From: CBDCZI01 sp965224495
Lineage (GTDB): Bacteria; Bacteroidota; Bacteroidia; Cytophagales; JAAEPT01
DNA: 64,000 nucleotides
Assembly (NCBI GenBank): GCA_965224495.1
Contig: CBDCZI010000022.1
Location: 62,001 to 126,000, forward strand
Direction: 5' to 3'
Shown here: positions 1 through 8,262 of the stretch, piece after piece
Layout: the number at the start of each line of letters is the position of its first letter
How positions within the stretch are numbered: the stretch's first letter is position 1
Notes under the pieces: generated by a model
Told to the model about the DNA's origin: nothing
Database searches by the model: none
What the model saw: the letters and a program-made list of their open reading frames with translations, nothing else
Program-made: the position numbers and the translations under genes

Positions 1-570
1 TTATCATTAGTAATATATAGGAGTTATAATAACAACAAAGAAGGGTTGATAGGAGATAAGAATAATTATTTTATCCATCATTTAGATGAAATTAATTTGA
101 TATTCCCGAAAGCAAAATACATTCATTTAATCCGTGACGGAAGAGATGTTGCTTGTTCGTATTTAGCTTTGAATAAACTTAAAACAAAGTCTGTATATGT
201 CCCAAAAGTAGCGAATAGTATTACAGATATAGCTAAAGAATGGAGCGAGAATACGGAAGAAATAGAAGCGTTTTTGGAGAATGAAAATAGTTTACTTATT
301 AGGTACGAAGACTTACTAACGAATACTCAAAAGACATTACAGTTGGTCTGTGATTTTTTAGTAATTGAGTTTGATGGTAATATGTTGAATTATTATAAAG
401 AAAAACACCATGACGAACCAGCATCTACAATGGATTGGAAATTGAAAACTTTAGAGAAAGTAGATAGTACAAATTTCAATAAATACAAAAAGTTACTGAG
501 CAAAGGTGAGATTGCGTTGTTTGAAGGAATAGCAAATACACAACTTAAAAAATTTGGGTATGAATACTAA
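1..570 (+). CDS. Sulfotransferase family protein (5' end outside window)
   Basis: The reading frame is open from base 1, so the true start and the N-terminal PAPS 5'-phosphosulfate loop lie to the left of the window. The visible part has the typical second half of a cytosolic-type sulfotransferase: IHLIRDGRDVACSY matches the 3'-phosphate binding strand and helix, and LLIRYEDLL is the usual following strand. The enzyme would transfer sulfate from PAPS to a sugar or other acceptor. Its stop overlaps the ATG of the next glycosyltransferase, so the two are translationally coupled, which suggests sulfation of a surface polysaccharide. The substrate is not readable from the sequence. Confidence 0.8.
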   Translation, partial: LSLVIYRSYNNNKEGLIGDKNNYFIHHLDEINLIFPKAKYIHLIRDGRDVACSYLALNKLKTKSVYVPKVANSITDIAKEWSENTEEIEAFLENENSLLIRYEDLLTNTQKTLQLVCDFLVIEFDGNMLNYYKEKHHDEPASTMDWKLKTLEKVDSTNFNKYKKLLSKGEIALFEGIANTQLKKFGYEY

Positions 571-1435
571 TTATGTTGTGAGTGTACGTTTGATGACTTA
601 CAATCATGGGAAGTTTATCAAAGAAGCAATGGACGGAATAATGATGCAAAAAACATCGTTTCCTGTTGAAATTGTAGTAGGTGATGATTTTTCTACTGAC
701 GATACGCTTGATATAATAAAATCTTATTCAGACACAGAGAATATTCATGTCCGTATTTTGGATAGACCAATAGATGGGGCGTATTTTGTTGATAGACAAA
801 AAAAAGGAAGGCTTTATAATTTTCAAAATATTATAGAAAATTGTACAGGTAAATATATAGCCCTGTTAGATGGCGATGATTATTGGACAGACCCGTTGAA
901 ACTACAAAAGCAAGTTGACTTTTTGGAGGGGAATATAAATTGTTCGTTAGTTGGAACGATGAATTCTATTTTGAATGAAAAGAGCGAACTAGAGGATGCG
1001 GGGTTTAGGAGTGGTGTTTTTAATCTATCAGATTTAATAACGAAACATCGTTGTCATACCTCTACTTTTTTGTTTAGACGAAAGAAATTGATTATTCCTA
1101 ATTGGTTTGTTGATACAAAGGCAGGAGACACTTCTTTAATTTGGTTATGCGCCTTAAAAGGAGATATACAAGTATTGCCTGACGTTACCTCTGTTTACAG
1201 GGTTCATAACGGAGGTGTTATATCTTCTAAGAGCGAGAAAGAGACACATGCAGTAATATTAGAAAATCTAAATTTTTTAAAGAAATACTTTCCTGATAAT
1301 TTAGATGAAATAGAATGTAAAATTAAAGCAAGGAAAAGTTATTTTTTATTATGGGATTATAGTTTCTCCGCTCTTTTTAAAAGAAATACACCATGGAAGG
1401 CATGGGTCTTTTATTATTATAATAGATTAAAATAG
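560..1435 (+). CDS. Glycosyltransferase family 2
   Basis: GT-A fold glycosyltransferase. The N-terminus has the nucleotide-sugar binding start VSVRLMTYNHGKFI, then VVGDDFSTDDT, and the metal-binding DxD-type motif LLDGDDYW near residue 105. Length (about 290 residues) is normal for small GT2 enzymes. I chose the ATG at 560, which overlaps the stop of the preceding sulfotransferase; a TTG two codons upstream is possible. No membrane segments are evident, so it is probably a cytoplasmic enzyme adding one sugar to a lipid-linked glycan. Donor and acceptor are unknown. Confidence 0.85.
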   Translation: MNTNYVVSVRLMTYNHGKFIKEAMDGIMMQKTSFPVEIVVGDDFSTDDTLDIIKSYSDTENIHVRILDRPIDGAYFVDRQKKGRLYNFQNIIENCTGKYIALLDGDDYWTDPLKLQKQVDFLEGNINCSLVGTMNSILNEKSELEDAGFRSGVFNLSDLITKHRCHTSTFLFRRKKLIIPNWFVDTKAGDTSLIWLCALKGDIQVLPDVTSVYRVHNGGVISSKSEKETHAVILENLNFLKKYFPDNLDEIECKIKARKSYFLLWDYSFSALFKRNTPWKAWVFYYYNRLK

Positions 1436-1440
1436 AGAAG

Positions 1441-2457
1441 ATGAAAATTTTATATTTATTTCAAATTGACCCCTTAAAATCAGTAGGTATTTTTAATAAG
1501 ATTACTTCGAAAATCAGAAGTTTGAATGCATTTTCAGAAACTAAGGCTATAAATTTTTCAGAGGAGTTTCTTGAAGAAAATAGGGAGATTGAAAATGTGG
1601 TTTCAAGGAAACCATTTTTAAAAAATTTGGATGATACATTAGATAAATATGCTTCAGCGTATGATTTTGTTGTTATCAGGTACCCAAATGCCTCACGTGA
1701 ATTAATAAGGGTGTTAAAAAAGAACCCGAAGAAAATCATTTTTGAACATAATACCTTAGAACTAAATGAATTAAGGTTTAACCTACAAGTACTAAGTTTT
1801 AAAGATATAGGCTATTTATTGAAAGAGGGTAAAGGCAGGTTGTGGAATGAATACTTGAAGCCGTATCTATTAGAAAGAATGTATGGAGCTAAAGCACTAT
1901 CTTTAGCAAGAGCAGGTCTTTGCATTAGTAATACCGTAGCGTCTTTTGAGAAAAATAAATATTCAAAATATAAAGCACTAGTTCAAGGTAATGGAATAGA
2001 CTTATCAGAAATCTCAGTATTGAGTAATGGAATGGATGCGACTAACTTGAGATTGTTATTTATTTCAGGTAGTGCTAATAAATGGCATGGAGTAGATCGT
2101 GTTTTGAAAGGAATGCTGACTTATCATGGGCCGAAAGAAATTGTATTACATTTAGTAGGGAGGCTTCACCATACTGTTTTAGAGCTAATAAAAAAAATAC
2201 CTTCACCTCATAAAGTAATAATTTATGGGGTTGTAGATAGAAATGAAATTGTGAGGATAGCTGAAAAATGTAATTTGGGTATTGGCTCATTAGCTCTACA
2301 TCGCTTAGGTTTAGTTGAAGGCTCTACATTGAAAGTTAGAGAATACATGGCAATGGGTTTGCCTTTTGTTTTAGGATATGATGATATTGATATACCTAAA
2401 ATATATAAGTATGCTTTGAATATAAATGCGAATGATGAACCTGTAGATTTTTTATAA
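1441..2457 (+). CDS. Glycosyltransferase family 4, C-terminus lost by frameshift
   Basis: GT-B glycosyltransferase. The second Rossmann domain begins at RLLFISGSANKWHGVDRVLKG and contains EGSTLKVREYMAMGLPFV, the E-containing donor-sugar motif of GT4 enzymes. The gene starts 5 bases after its upstream neighbour. The frame ends abruptly after EPVDFL, just past a run of six T (2449-2454). If one T is removed, the frame continues as FYKVEEFLNELL and runs to a TAG at 2585-2587, giving the expected C-terminal helix. The protein as read therefore lacks about 43 residues. This may be real damage, a variable homopolymer, or a sequence error. Confidence 0.8.
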   Translation: MKILYLFQIDPLKSVGIFNKITSKIRSLNAFSETKAINFSEEFLEENREIENVVSRKPFLKNLDDTLDKYASAYDFVVIRYPNASRELIRVLKKNPKKIIFEHNTLELNELRFNLQVLSFKDIGYLLKEGKGRLWNEYLKPYLLERMYGAKALSLARAGLCISNTVASFEKNKYSKYKALVQGNGIDLSEISVLSNGMDATNLRLLFISGSANKWHGVDRVLKGMLTYHGPKEIVLHLVGRLHHTVLELIKKIPSPHKVIIYGVVDRNEIVRIAEKCNLGIGSLALHRLGLVEGSTLKVREYMAMGLPFVLGYDDIDIPKIYKYALNINANDEPVDFL

Positions 2458-2587
2458 AGTAGAAGAATTTCTAAATGAACTTTTGAATAATGGTTTTTCA
2501 GCTATTAAGATGAGAGAGGAGTCAGGAATGTATGTCGATCAAGATTTGAAAATGAAAAAGTTTGTAGAATATTTAAAGAGTATTTAG
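2458..2587 (+). other. Out-of-frame 3' tail of the GT4 gene
   Basis: Read in the +1 frame relative to the upstream gene, this stretch encodes a continuous, plausible C-terminal helix (KVEEFLNELLNNGFSAIKM and onward) ending at TAG 2585-2587. There is no independent start codon or spacing that would make it a gene of its own, so it is best explained as the displaced end of the glycosyltransferase at 1441. Confidence 0.7.
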
Positions 2588-2588
2588 G

Positions 2589-2690
2589 TTGAAAAAACAA
2601 GCAAAAAAAATAGCGTTATTCACTTTGTCGTTTCCTTGCAGGGAGAACAAAAAAAATGTGCAAACGAAAAAAATGATAAATGCTCTTTAA
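2589..2690 (+). pseudogene. Vestigial N-terminus of a GT4 glycosyltransferase
   Basis: A TTG-initiated frame of 33 codons begins MKKQAKKIALFTLSFP. Its first 16 residues closely match the start of the intact glycosyltransferase at 5036 (MKTKTKIALFTLSFP), including the TTG start and the conserved IALFTLSFP strand. After about 20 codons the similarity stops, and the frame ends at a TAA inside the start of the MBOAT gene. Codon-level differences (for example tta ttc against ttg ttt) show divergence rather than a fresh exact duplication. It looks like the stump of a related glycosyltransferase gene lost by recombination. Confidence 0.65.
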
Positions 2691-4137
2691 TTCTTTAGAT
2701 TTCGCAGTATTCTTACCGATAGTATTCTTACTTTATTGGTTTGTGTTTAAAAATGAATTAAAGTTACAGAATGCTTTAATTGTAGCTTCGAGTTACTTGT
2801 TTTATGGCTGGTGGGATTGGCGATTTCTTTTTCTAATCTTATTTAGTACATTAGTTGATTTTTTTATTGGCGTAGGTTTAGCCAAAGAGTCGAATTTATC
2901 GAAAAGAAAGACACTCCTCTGGACGAGTATCTTTGTGAACTTAGGCTTGCTAGGTTTCTTTAAGTACTATAATTTTTTCATAGAAAGTTTTGTAGATACA
3001 TTTACGTTTTTAGGGTATTCAGTAAATAATAATTCGTTAGATATCATTTTACCTGTTGGTATTAGTTTTTACACTTTTCAAACGTTAAGTTATACAATAG
3101 ACGTTTATAAAAAGAAATTGGAACCAACAACCGATTTTATTTCATTTACTGCATTTGTAAGTTTTTTCCCTCAATTAGTTGCCGGACCTATTGAAAGAGC
3201 AAGTCATTTGTTACCTCAGTTTTATAAGAAAAGAGAATTTGAATACGATAAAGCGGTTGATGGTTTACGTCAAATCCTTTGGGGCCTATTTAAGAAAGTG
3301 GTAATAGCTGATAATTGTGCAACATTTGCTAATGAGATTTTTAATAATTCAGCGGACTATTCGGGGAGTAGTTTAGTGTTAGGTGCTGTGTTTTTCACTT
3401 TTCAAATTTATGGTGATTTCTCTGGTTACTCTGATATTGCAATAGGAGTGTCTCGTCTTTTTGGTTTTGATTTAATGCAAAACTTTGCCTTTCCTTATTT
3501 CTCTAGAGATGTCGCTGAGTTTTGGAGGCGATGGCATATTTCATTATCTACTTGGTTTAGAGATTACCTTTATATTCCTTTAGGAGGGAGTCGAGGAAAT
3601 GTTTGGTCTAAAATAAGGAATACATTTATAATATTTATAGTGAGTGGTTTTTGGCATGGAGCAAACTGGACTTTTATTGTTTGGGGGGGATTAAACGCAC
3701 TGTATTTCCTGCCGATGCTACTATTAAAGACAAATAGGATAAATACAACAATTGTAGCTAAAGGGAAGGTATTGCCATCTGTGAAAGAATTTATTCAAGT
3801 GTCATTAACTTTTGGGTTGACCGTGTTGACGTGGGTGTTTTTTAGAGCGGACAACCTTAGGCACGCATGGGGTTATTTGTCAGGTGTTTTTTCTAAAACA
3901 CTATTCTCTATTCCTTATGTAATGGAAGGAGAAGCAAGGATATTACCTAAAAAGATACTAGCTCTTATTTTACTATTTGTAGTTGTGGAGTGGAGAGGTC
4001 GAGAAGGGAAATATGCTTTAGAAAATATAGGCTTACAGTGGTTTTACCCTATAAGATGGGCATTTTATTACATTCTCATCTTATTGGTTTTTTTGTTTGT
4101 AGGTAAAGAGCAAGCGTTTATTTATTTTCAGTTTTAG
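2680..4137 (+). CDS. MBOAT family O-acyltransferase (AlgI-like)
   Basis: Polytopic membrane-bound O-acyltransferase that would move acyl (usually acetyl) groups across the membrane onto a polysaccharide. The N-terminus MLFNSLDFAVFLPIVFLLYW is typical of AlgI/DltB-type proteins. The family core is present: FWRRWHISLSTWFRDYLYIPLGG, followed by VSGFWHGANWTFIVWG with the catalytic histidine of the SGFWHG motif. Length (485 residues) matches AlgI. It lies 3 bases upstream of an SGNH-like gene, the usual partner that completes acyl transfer outside the membrane. The start lies inside the vestigial glycosyltransferase frame before it. Confidence 0.9.
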   Translation: MLFNSLDFAVFLPIVFLLYWFVFKNELKLQNALIVASSYLFYGWWDWRFLFLILFSTLVDFFIGVGLAKESNLSKRKTLLWTSIFVNLGLLGFFKYYNFFIESFVDTFTFLGYSVNNNSLDIILPVGISFYTFQTLSYTIDVYKKKLEPTTDFISFTAFVSFFPQLVAGPIERASHLLPQFYKKREFEYDKAVDGLRQILWGLFKKVVIADNCATFANEIFNNSADYSGSSLVLGAVFFTFQIYGDFSGYSDIAIGVSRLFGFDLMQNFAFPYFSRDVAEFWRRWHISLSTWFRDYLYIPLGGSRGNVWSKIRNTFIIFIVSGFWHGANWTFIVWGGLNALYFLPMLLLKTNRINTTIVAKGKVLPSVKEFIQVSLTFGLTVLTWVFFRADNLRHAWGYLSGVFSKTLFSIPYVMEGEARILPKKILALILLFVVVEWRGREGKYALENIGLQWFYPIRWAFYYILILLVFLFVGKEQAFIYFQF

Positions 4138-4140
4138 CGG

Positions 4141-5022
4141 ATGAAAAAGTTTATTTATAAGACTCTAATTTTCGGAGGGTGGTTGTTCCTTTTTTTTGGT
4201 ATTAATGGGTTGATGAATTTTTTTAATTATAAAAATGAGTCCATTGATTTAGAGAAAAAGAACGTCTTGATTATGGGGGACTCCCATACAGAAAGGGGAT
4301 TGAATCCTTCTATCATTCTAAATGCTGTAAATGTTTCTCAATCGTCAGAGCCGTATGTATTAACTTATTGGAAATTGAAGAAAATACTTGCTAACAATAC
4401 TATTAGCACCTTGTTACTCTCATTTTCGTACCATAATTTATCATCGTTTAATGATAATAAGTTTACCGAATTAAACATAGGAATGGACGAAATGTTCAAA
4501 AGAAGCTATCCTATCGAAGAGTTTGATTTAGCAAAGGGATTGAAGGTGGATAAATTAGGCTTTTATAAAGTGTTGTTTAAGCAAACTTGTTTTTATCCCA
4601 AAACAACGCATGTTTATTATTTAGGGGCTTATGAAAACAAGGTTTTTACAAATTTGAACAAAGTACAGACCACAATTGGTAGGCATTATTATAATGAAGC
4701 GAAAGAATATGATTATTCAGCTATTTCTATAGGTTATTTAGACTCTATAGTTAATCTTTGTATTAGCTGTAATGTGAAACCAGTATTTGTAACTCCGCCA
4801 GTTCATCGTTCTTATTATGATAAGGTGCCGACTAAGTTTATTCTTAAATATAGTCAATTGAAAAAAGAGTATATAAAAAGAGGGGTTTTGGTTATTTCAG
4901 ATGAAGAGGGGAACTACGCCGATTCACTTTTTTATGACGCTGATCATTTAAATACTTATGGTGCTAATAAGTACTCACAAAAGGTATTATCTGTCCTAAA
5001 TAGAAAAAGTATAGAATATTAA
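4141..5022 (+). CDS. Membrane-anchored SGNH-like protein, putative acyltransferase partner
   Basis: One N-terminal membrane segment (about residues 8-28) is followed by an extracytoplasmic domain. Two SGNH/GDSL-type landmarks are visible: NVLIMGDSHTERGLNP near residue 42 with the nucleophile serine, and LFYDADHLNTYGANKYS near residue 265, which supplies the DxxH pair. This arrangement resembles AlgJ/AlgX/PatB-like proteins that pair with an MBOAT transporter. The gene follows the MBOAT gene by 3 bases, which supports a joint role in O-acetylating the polysaccharide. Overall sequence is poorly conserved, so the family name is an inference from the two motifs and the context. Confidence 0.65.
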   Translation: MKKFIYKTLIFGGWLFLFFGINGLMNFFNYKNESIDLEKKNVLIMGDSHTERGLNPSIILNAVNVSQSSEPYVLTYWKLKKILANNTISTLLLSFSYHNLSSFNDNKFTELNIGMDEMFKRSYPIEEFDLAKGLKVDKLGFYKVLFKQTCFYPKTTHVYYLGAYENKVFTNLNKVQTTIGRHYYNEAKEYDYSAISIGYLDSIVNLCISCNVKPVFVTPPVHRSYYDKVPTKFILKYSQLKKEYIKRGVLVISDEEGNYADSLFYDADHLNTYGANKYSQKVLSVLNRKSIEY

Positions 5023-5035
5023 AACAAATATTAGA

Positions 5036-6250
5036 TTGAAAACAAAAACAAAAATAGCGTTGTTTACTTTGTCATTTCCTTACGGGAATAGTGAGAACTT
5101 TTTAGAGACTGAAATTAAATATTTAGCAAAATCTTTTGATGAGGTAATAGTATTTCCTTCTTCTTTGGCGAATAATGAGTTAAGGGATGTGCCTTCAAAT
5201 GTTGAAGTAAACACTCGTCTAGCAGATTTAGAAGTCTCTATTGTTCGTGTGTTTTTTAATCAGTTTCATTGGTTTGTTTCCGTGTATTTTAGTTCTCTAT
5301 TCTCTAAAGAATGGAAGAGTTATTTAAAATATTTCAAAAGCTTTTTTCATTACCTTGCCTTAGATTTAGTGAAGTTACAGGTACTTGAAAATACCATAAA
5401 GAAAGAAAAGCTTCAAGATGCTGTGTTTTATGATTATTGGTTTGTGAATAGCACAATCAGTTTGAGTATTCTAAGAAAGGAAAAGGTGATAAATAAAGTT
5501 ATTTGTAGAGTACATAGATTTGACTTGTATGATGAGATACAGTTTGAGGGAAAAGTGTCTTTTAGAAACTTTAAGATAAGGAACCTTGATTTTATTTATG
5601 CCATAAGTAATGAGGGAAGAAGATATTTGGAAACTAAAATTAAACAAAAGTATTTATGTAAACTTAAAATTAGTTACTTGGGAGTTAGAGTAAATAGAAC
5701 AATCGTGAAAATTGGAGAACGGCTTTTAATTGTTTCATGTTCGTCTTTATTAAAAAGGAAACGTGTCCTTCTGTTGTTTAAGATTCTTAACTCTTTAAAC
5801 ATACCATTAAAGTGGGTTCACTTTGGAGACGGAGTCTTATTTGAAAATTTGAAGGAAGAAATAAAAAAGAGCACTTTAAATATAGAAGTTGACTTGAAAG
5901 GACAAAAAAGGAATGAAGAAATACATGAATATTATCAAAAGAATAGAGTTGATTTTTTTATTTCATTAAGTACAAATGAAGGTTTACCTGTTTCTATGAT
6001 GGAGGCGCAAGGGTATGGTATCCCTATTGTCGCTATGGATATCAATGGTATCCCCGAAATTGTAAACGAAGATACAGGTGTACTTATCCCCGAATCAACT
6101 ACGCAACAAGAAATAGTTGAAATTGTTAAAGAAACGATAGAGAAAAAAACATTCGATTACGACACAATTATTGAGCATTTTGAAACTAACTTTTCTGCTG
6201 AAAATAATTACACTAATTTTAGTGAGGGTTTACTGAAAAAGAAGCTATGA
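5036..6250 (+). CDS. Glycosyltransferase family 4
   Basis: GT-B glycosyltransferase of about 404 residues, close to the family norm. The N-terminal domain starts IALFTLSFPYGNSENFLETEI, common in GT4 enzymes of capsule and exopolysaccharide loci. The C-terminal domain shows FISLSTNEGLPVSMMEAQGYGIPIVA, the EGLP donor-binding motif with its downstream glutamate, and TGVLIPE. The start is TTG at 5036 with no closer ATG in frame. The stop overlaps the next gene's start (ATGA-type), so the two are coupled. A diverged copy of its first codons is found at 2589. Confidence 0.88.
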   Translation: MKTKTKIALFTLSFPYGNSENFLETEIKYLAKSFDEVIVFPSSLANNELRDVPSNVEVNTRLADLEVSIVRVFFNQFHWFVSVYFSSLFSKEWKSYLKYFKSFFHYLALDLVKLQVLENTIKKEKLQDAVFYDYWFVNSTISLSILRKEKVINKVICRVHRFDLYDEIQFEGKVSFRNFKIRNLDFIYAISNEGRRYLETKIKQKYLCKLKISYLGVRVNRTIVKIGERLLIVSCSSLLKRKRVLLLFKILNSLNIPLKWVHFGDGVLFENLKEEIKKSTLNIEVDLKGQKRNEEIHEYYQKNRVDFFISLSTNEGLPVSMMEAQGYGIPIVAMDINGIPEIVNEDTGVLIPESTTQQEIVEIVKETIEKKTFDYDTIIEHFETNFSAENNYTNFSEGLLKKKL

Positions 6251-6909
6251 GTTTATATAAGAAAATAAAAGACAGGTTAATCAAAAAGATTGTTAAACGT
6301 TTTTCAGAGCAAAACTTCATATCTTCAGCGGCTATTATAGGGAAGGATTGTTATCTGTCAGGTACAAGATTGGAGGGGAATGTAACTTTAGGGAATAATT
6401 GTAAAATATACCAATCACAGATAGACGGTAATGTTAGTATAGGTAATAACACATCTATTTGGGGACCCAATACGATGCTAACGTCAAAAATAAATTCAAT
6501 AATAATAGGTAATTATTGCTCAATAGCAAGAAACGTTAGTATCCAAGAGTACAATCATAAAATCAATGTACCATCTACTTACCACCTTAATTCAAATATA
6601 TTTGGTGATGACATAAAAAAAGACCTGTATTCTAATGGTGCTATTGAAATAGGACACGATGTTTGGGTAGGAGCAGGAGTAGTAATCGTATCAGGCGTGA
6701 CGATAGGTAATGGGGCTGTAATCGGAGCGAATGCTTTGGTGACGAAAGATGTACCTCCGTATGCAGTTGTAGGCGGTAATCCAGCAAGGGTTATAAAATA
6801 TAGGTTCTCTGAAAATAAAATAAAAGAAGTTGAAGGTTTGGCGTGGTGGTATTGGTCTAAAGATAAGTTGGTTAAGGAGAAATTGTTTTTTAATAAGGTA
6901 GTTGATTAG
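6247..6909 (+). CDS. Hexapeptide-repeat (LbetaH) acyltransferase
   Basis: Left-handed beta-helix acetyltransferase of the CatB/WbbJ type. Imperfect hexapeptide repeats run from about residue 30, and IEIGHDVWVGAGVVIVSGVTIGNGAVIGANA is flanked by the usual VTKDVPPYAVVGGNPARVIKYRF C-terminal signature. Such enzymes acetylate amino sugars or hydroxyls in the cytoplasm using acetyl-CoA. The ATG overlaps the stop codon of the preceding glycosyltransferase by four bases. The acceptor sugar is unknown. An MBOAT acyltransferase in the same cluster suggests the glycan carries more than one acyl group. Confidence 0.85.
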   Translation: MSLYKKIKDRLIKKIVKRFSEQNFISSAAIIGKDCYLSGTRLEGNVTLGNNCKIYQSQIDGNVSIGNNTSIWGPNTMLTSKINSIIIGNYCSIARNVSIQEYNHKINVPSTYHLNSNIFGDDIKKDLYSNGAIEIGHDVWVGAGVVIVSGVTIGNGAVIGANALVTKDVPPYAVVGGNPARVIKYRFSENKIKEVEGLAWWYWSKDKLVKEKLFFNKVVD

Positions 6910-6956
6910 ACGTGTTTTTTTAATTAAGTCACCTTACTAAAATAGTCATAGAGGAA

Positions 6957-8261
6957 ATGAAAAATGTAATTATTATAGCTTATGAGTTTTACCCGATAAA
7001 TAGTGGCGGTTCACATCGTCCCTACCGAATGGCTAAATACTTTAAAGAAAATAATATTAACCCCATTATAATAACTGCTCAGGATGATGTCTTACAATCT
7101 AAATATGATGAGTCGTTAGAATATAAGAATAAGGGATTTGAGATATATAAGACACCATTAGAGAAAGAGGGGGGGTATTCTAAAATAAGTAAAAGATATT
7201 ATGTGAATATTGTTGATGATATTTATTTGAGATGGAAAAGGAGTTTGTTACTTACGGTTCAAGAAATCATATTGTCGCGTAAGGTTGATGCTGTATTAAT
7301 AACCTGTCCCCCGTTTAGTCTAACTCAGGTATTAGCTGACCTTAAAAAAAGTTTAGATATTCCTCTGTTGTTAGACATGAGGGATGCTTGGTCACAATGG
7401 AATGTGTCTCCTTACGCTACCAAGATACATTATTTATTAACTTTATCTAAAGAACGAAAAGCGTTAACATTAGCCGATAATGTTCTAGTCACATCGAAAG
7501 TAACGTTACAGGATTTCATTAAAAATCACCCTTCAGTAGAGCGAAATAAATTTATATATGTACCAAATTCATTTGATGATTTTGAAATAGTACCTAATAA
7601 GGAAAAAAGCAGTAAGGAAAGTTTGAATATTGGTTATGTTGGGAGTTTTTATTATAACCCATTTAGTGATGAATTATTACAATCTAAATGGTATAAAAGG
7701 AAAGTATATCAATGGTTTCAATATGTTCCTGAAATTGAAGAGTGGAAGTACCGCAGTCCTTTTTACTTTTTTCAAACATTAGCATTAGTATTTAATAAAC
7801 GACCTGATTTACGAGGCAAAGTTAAAGTTAATTTAGTGGGCGAATTACCTCTATGGCTTTCAAATATGATAGACGAGTTTAAATTAAGCAGTATTGTTAC
7901 TCATCATGGACGTTTAGCTAAAGATAAGGTGGTTGAATTTCAGCAAGAACAAGATTTATTGTTATTAACGTCTTCTAAAAGGGATAAGGGACTTGATTAT
8001 AGTATTGCAGGAAAAACATTTGAGTATTTTAGTTTAAAGAAAACTATTTTAGCCTTTGTAAATGAGGGGGCACAGAAAGATATATTGAAAGAGTCAGAAT
8101 TAGCGGTACTATTCACTCCTGATAACTTGGAGAAAAACGCAACTGTTTTGATAAGTATGTTTGATAATAATACAGAACTGCAACCGAATGTTATTAAATT
8201 AGCAAAATATAAAACCATCGAGGTGTTAAAACCTTTACTGAAACTGATTGAAGGTGCTTAA
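6957..8261 (+). CDS. Glycosyltransferase family 4-like
   Basis: Starts MKNVIIIAYEFYPINSGGSHRPYRMAKYFKE, with the glycine-rich acceptor loop and R/Y motif of GT4 N-terminal domains. The middle contains LLLDMRDAWSQW and DNVLVTSKVTLQDF, and the C-terminal domain has YSIAGKTFEYFSLKKTILAF, equivalent to the K(I/T)FEYLAAGKP donor motif. About 434 residues, full length, with no frame damage. It follows the acetyltransferase after a 47-base gap and is followed almost directly by a GT2 gene. Confidence 0.82.
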   Translation: MKNVIIIAYEFYPINSGGSHRPYRMAKYFKENNINPIIITAQDDVLQSKYDESLEYKNKGFEIYKTPLEKEGGYSKISKRYYVNIVDDIYLRWKRSLLLTVQEIILSRKVDAVLITCPPFSLTQVLADLKKSLDIPLLLDMRDAWSQWNVSPYATKIHYLLTLSKERKALTLADNVLVTSKVTLQDFIKNHPSVERNKFIYVPNSFDDFEIVPNKEKSSKESLNIGYVGSFYYNPFSDELLQSKWYKRKVYQWFQYVPEIEEWKYRSPFYFFQTLALVFNKRPDLRGKVKVNLVGELPLWLSNMIDEFKLSSIVTHHGRLAKDKVVEFQQEQDLLLLTSSKRDKGLDYSIAGKTFEYFSLKKTILAFVNEGAQKDILKESELAVLFTPDNLEKNATVLISMFDNNTELQPNVIKLAKYKTIEVLKPLLKLIEGA

Positions 8262-8262
8262 T

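Noticed and set aside
2445..2460. Programmed +1 frameshifting at ttt tta taa as in prfB
   Set aside because: No SD-like stimulator is seen, and glycosyltransferases are not known for this; simple insertion is more economical.
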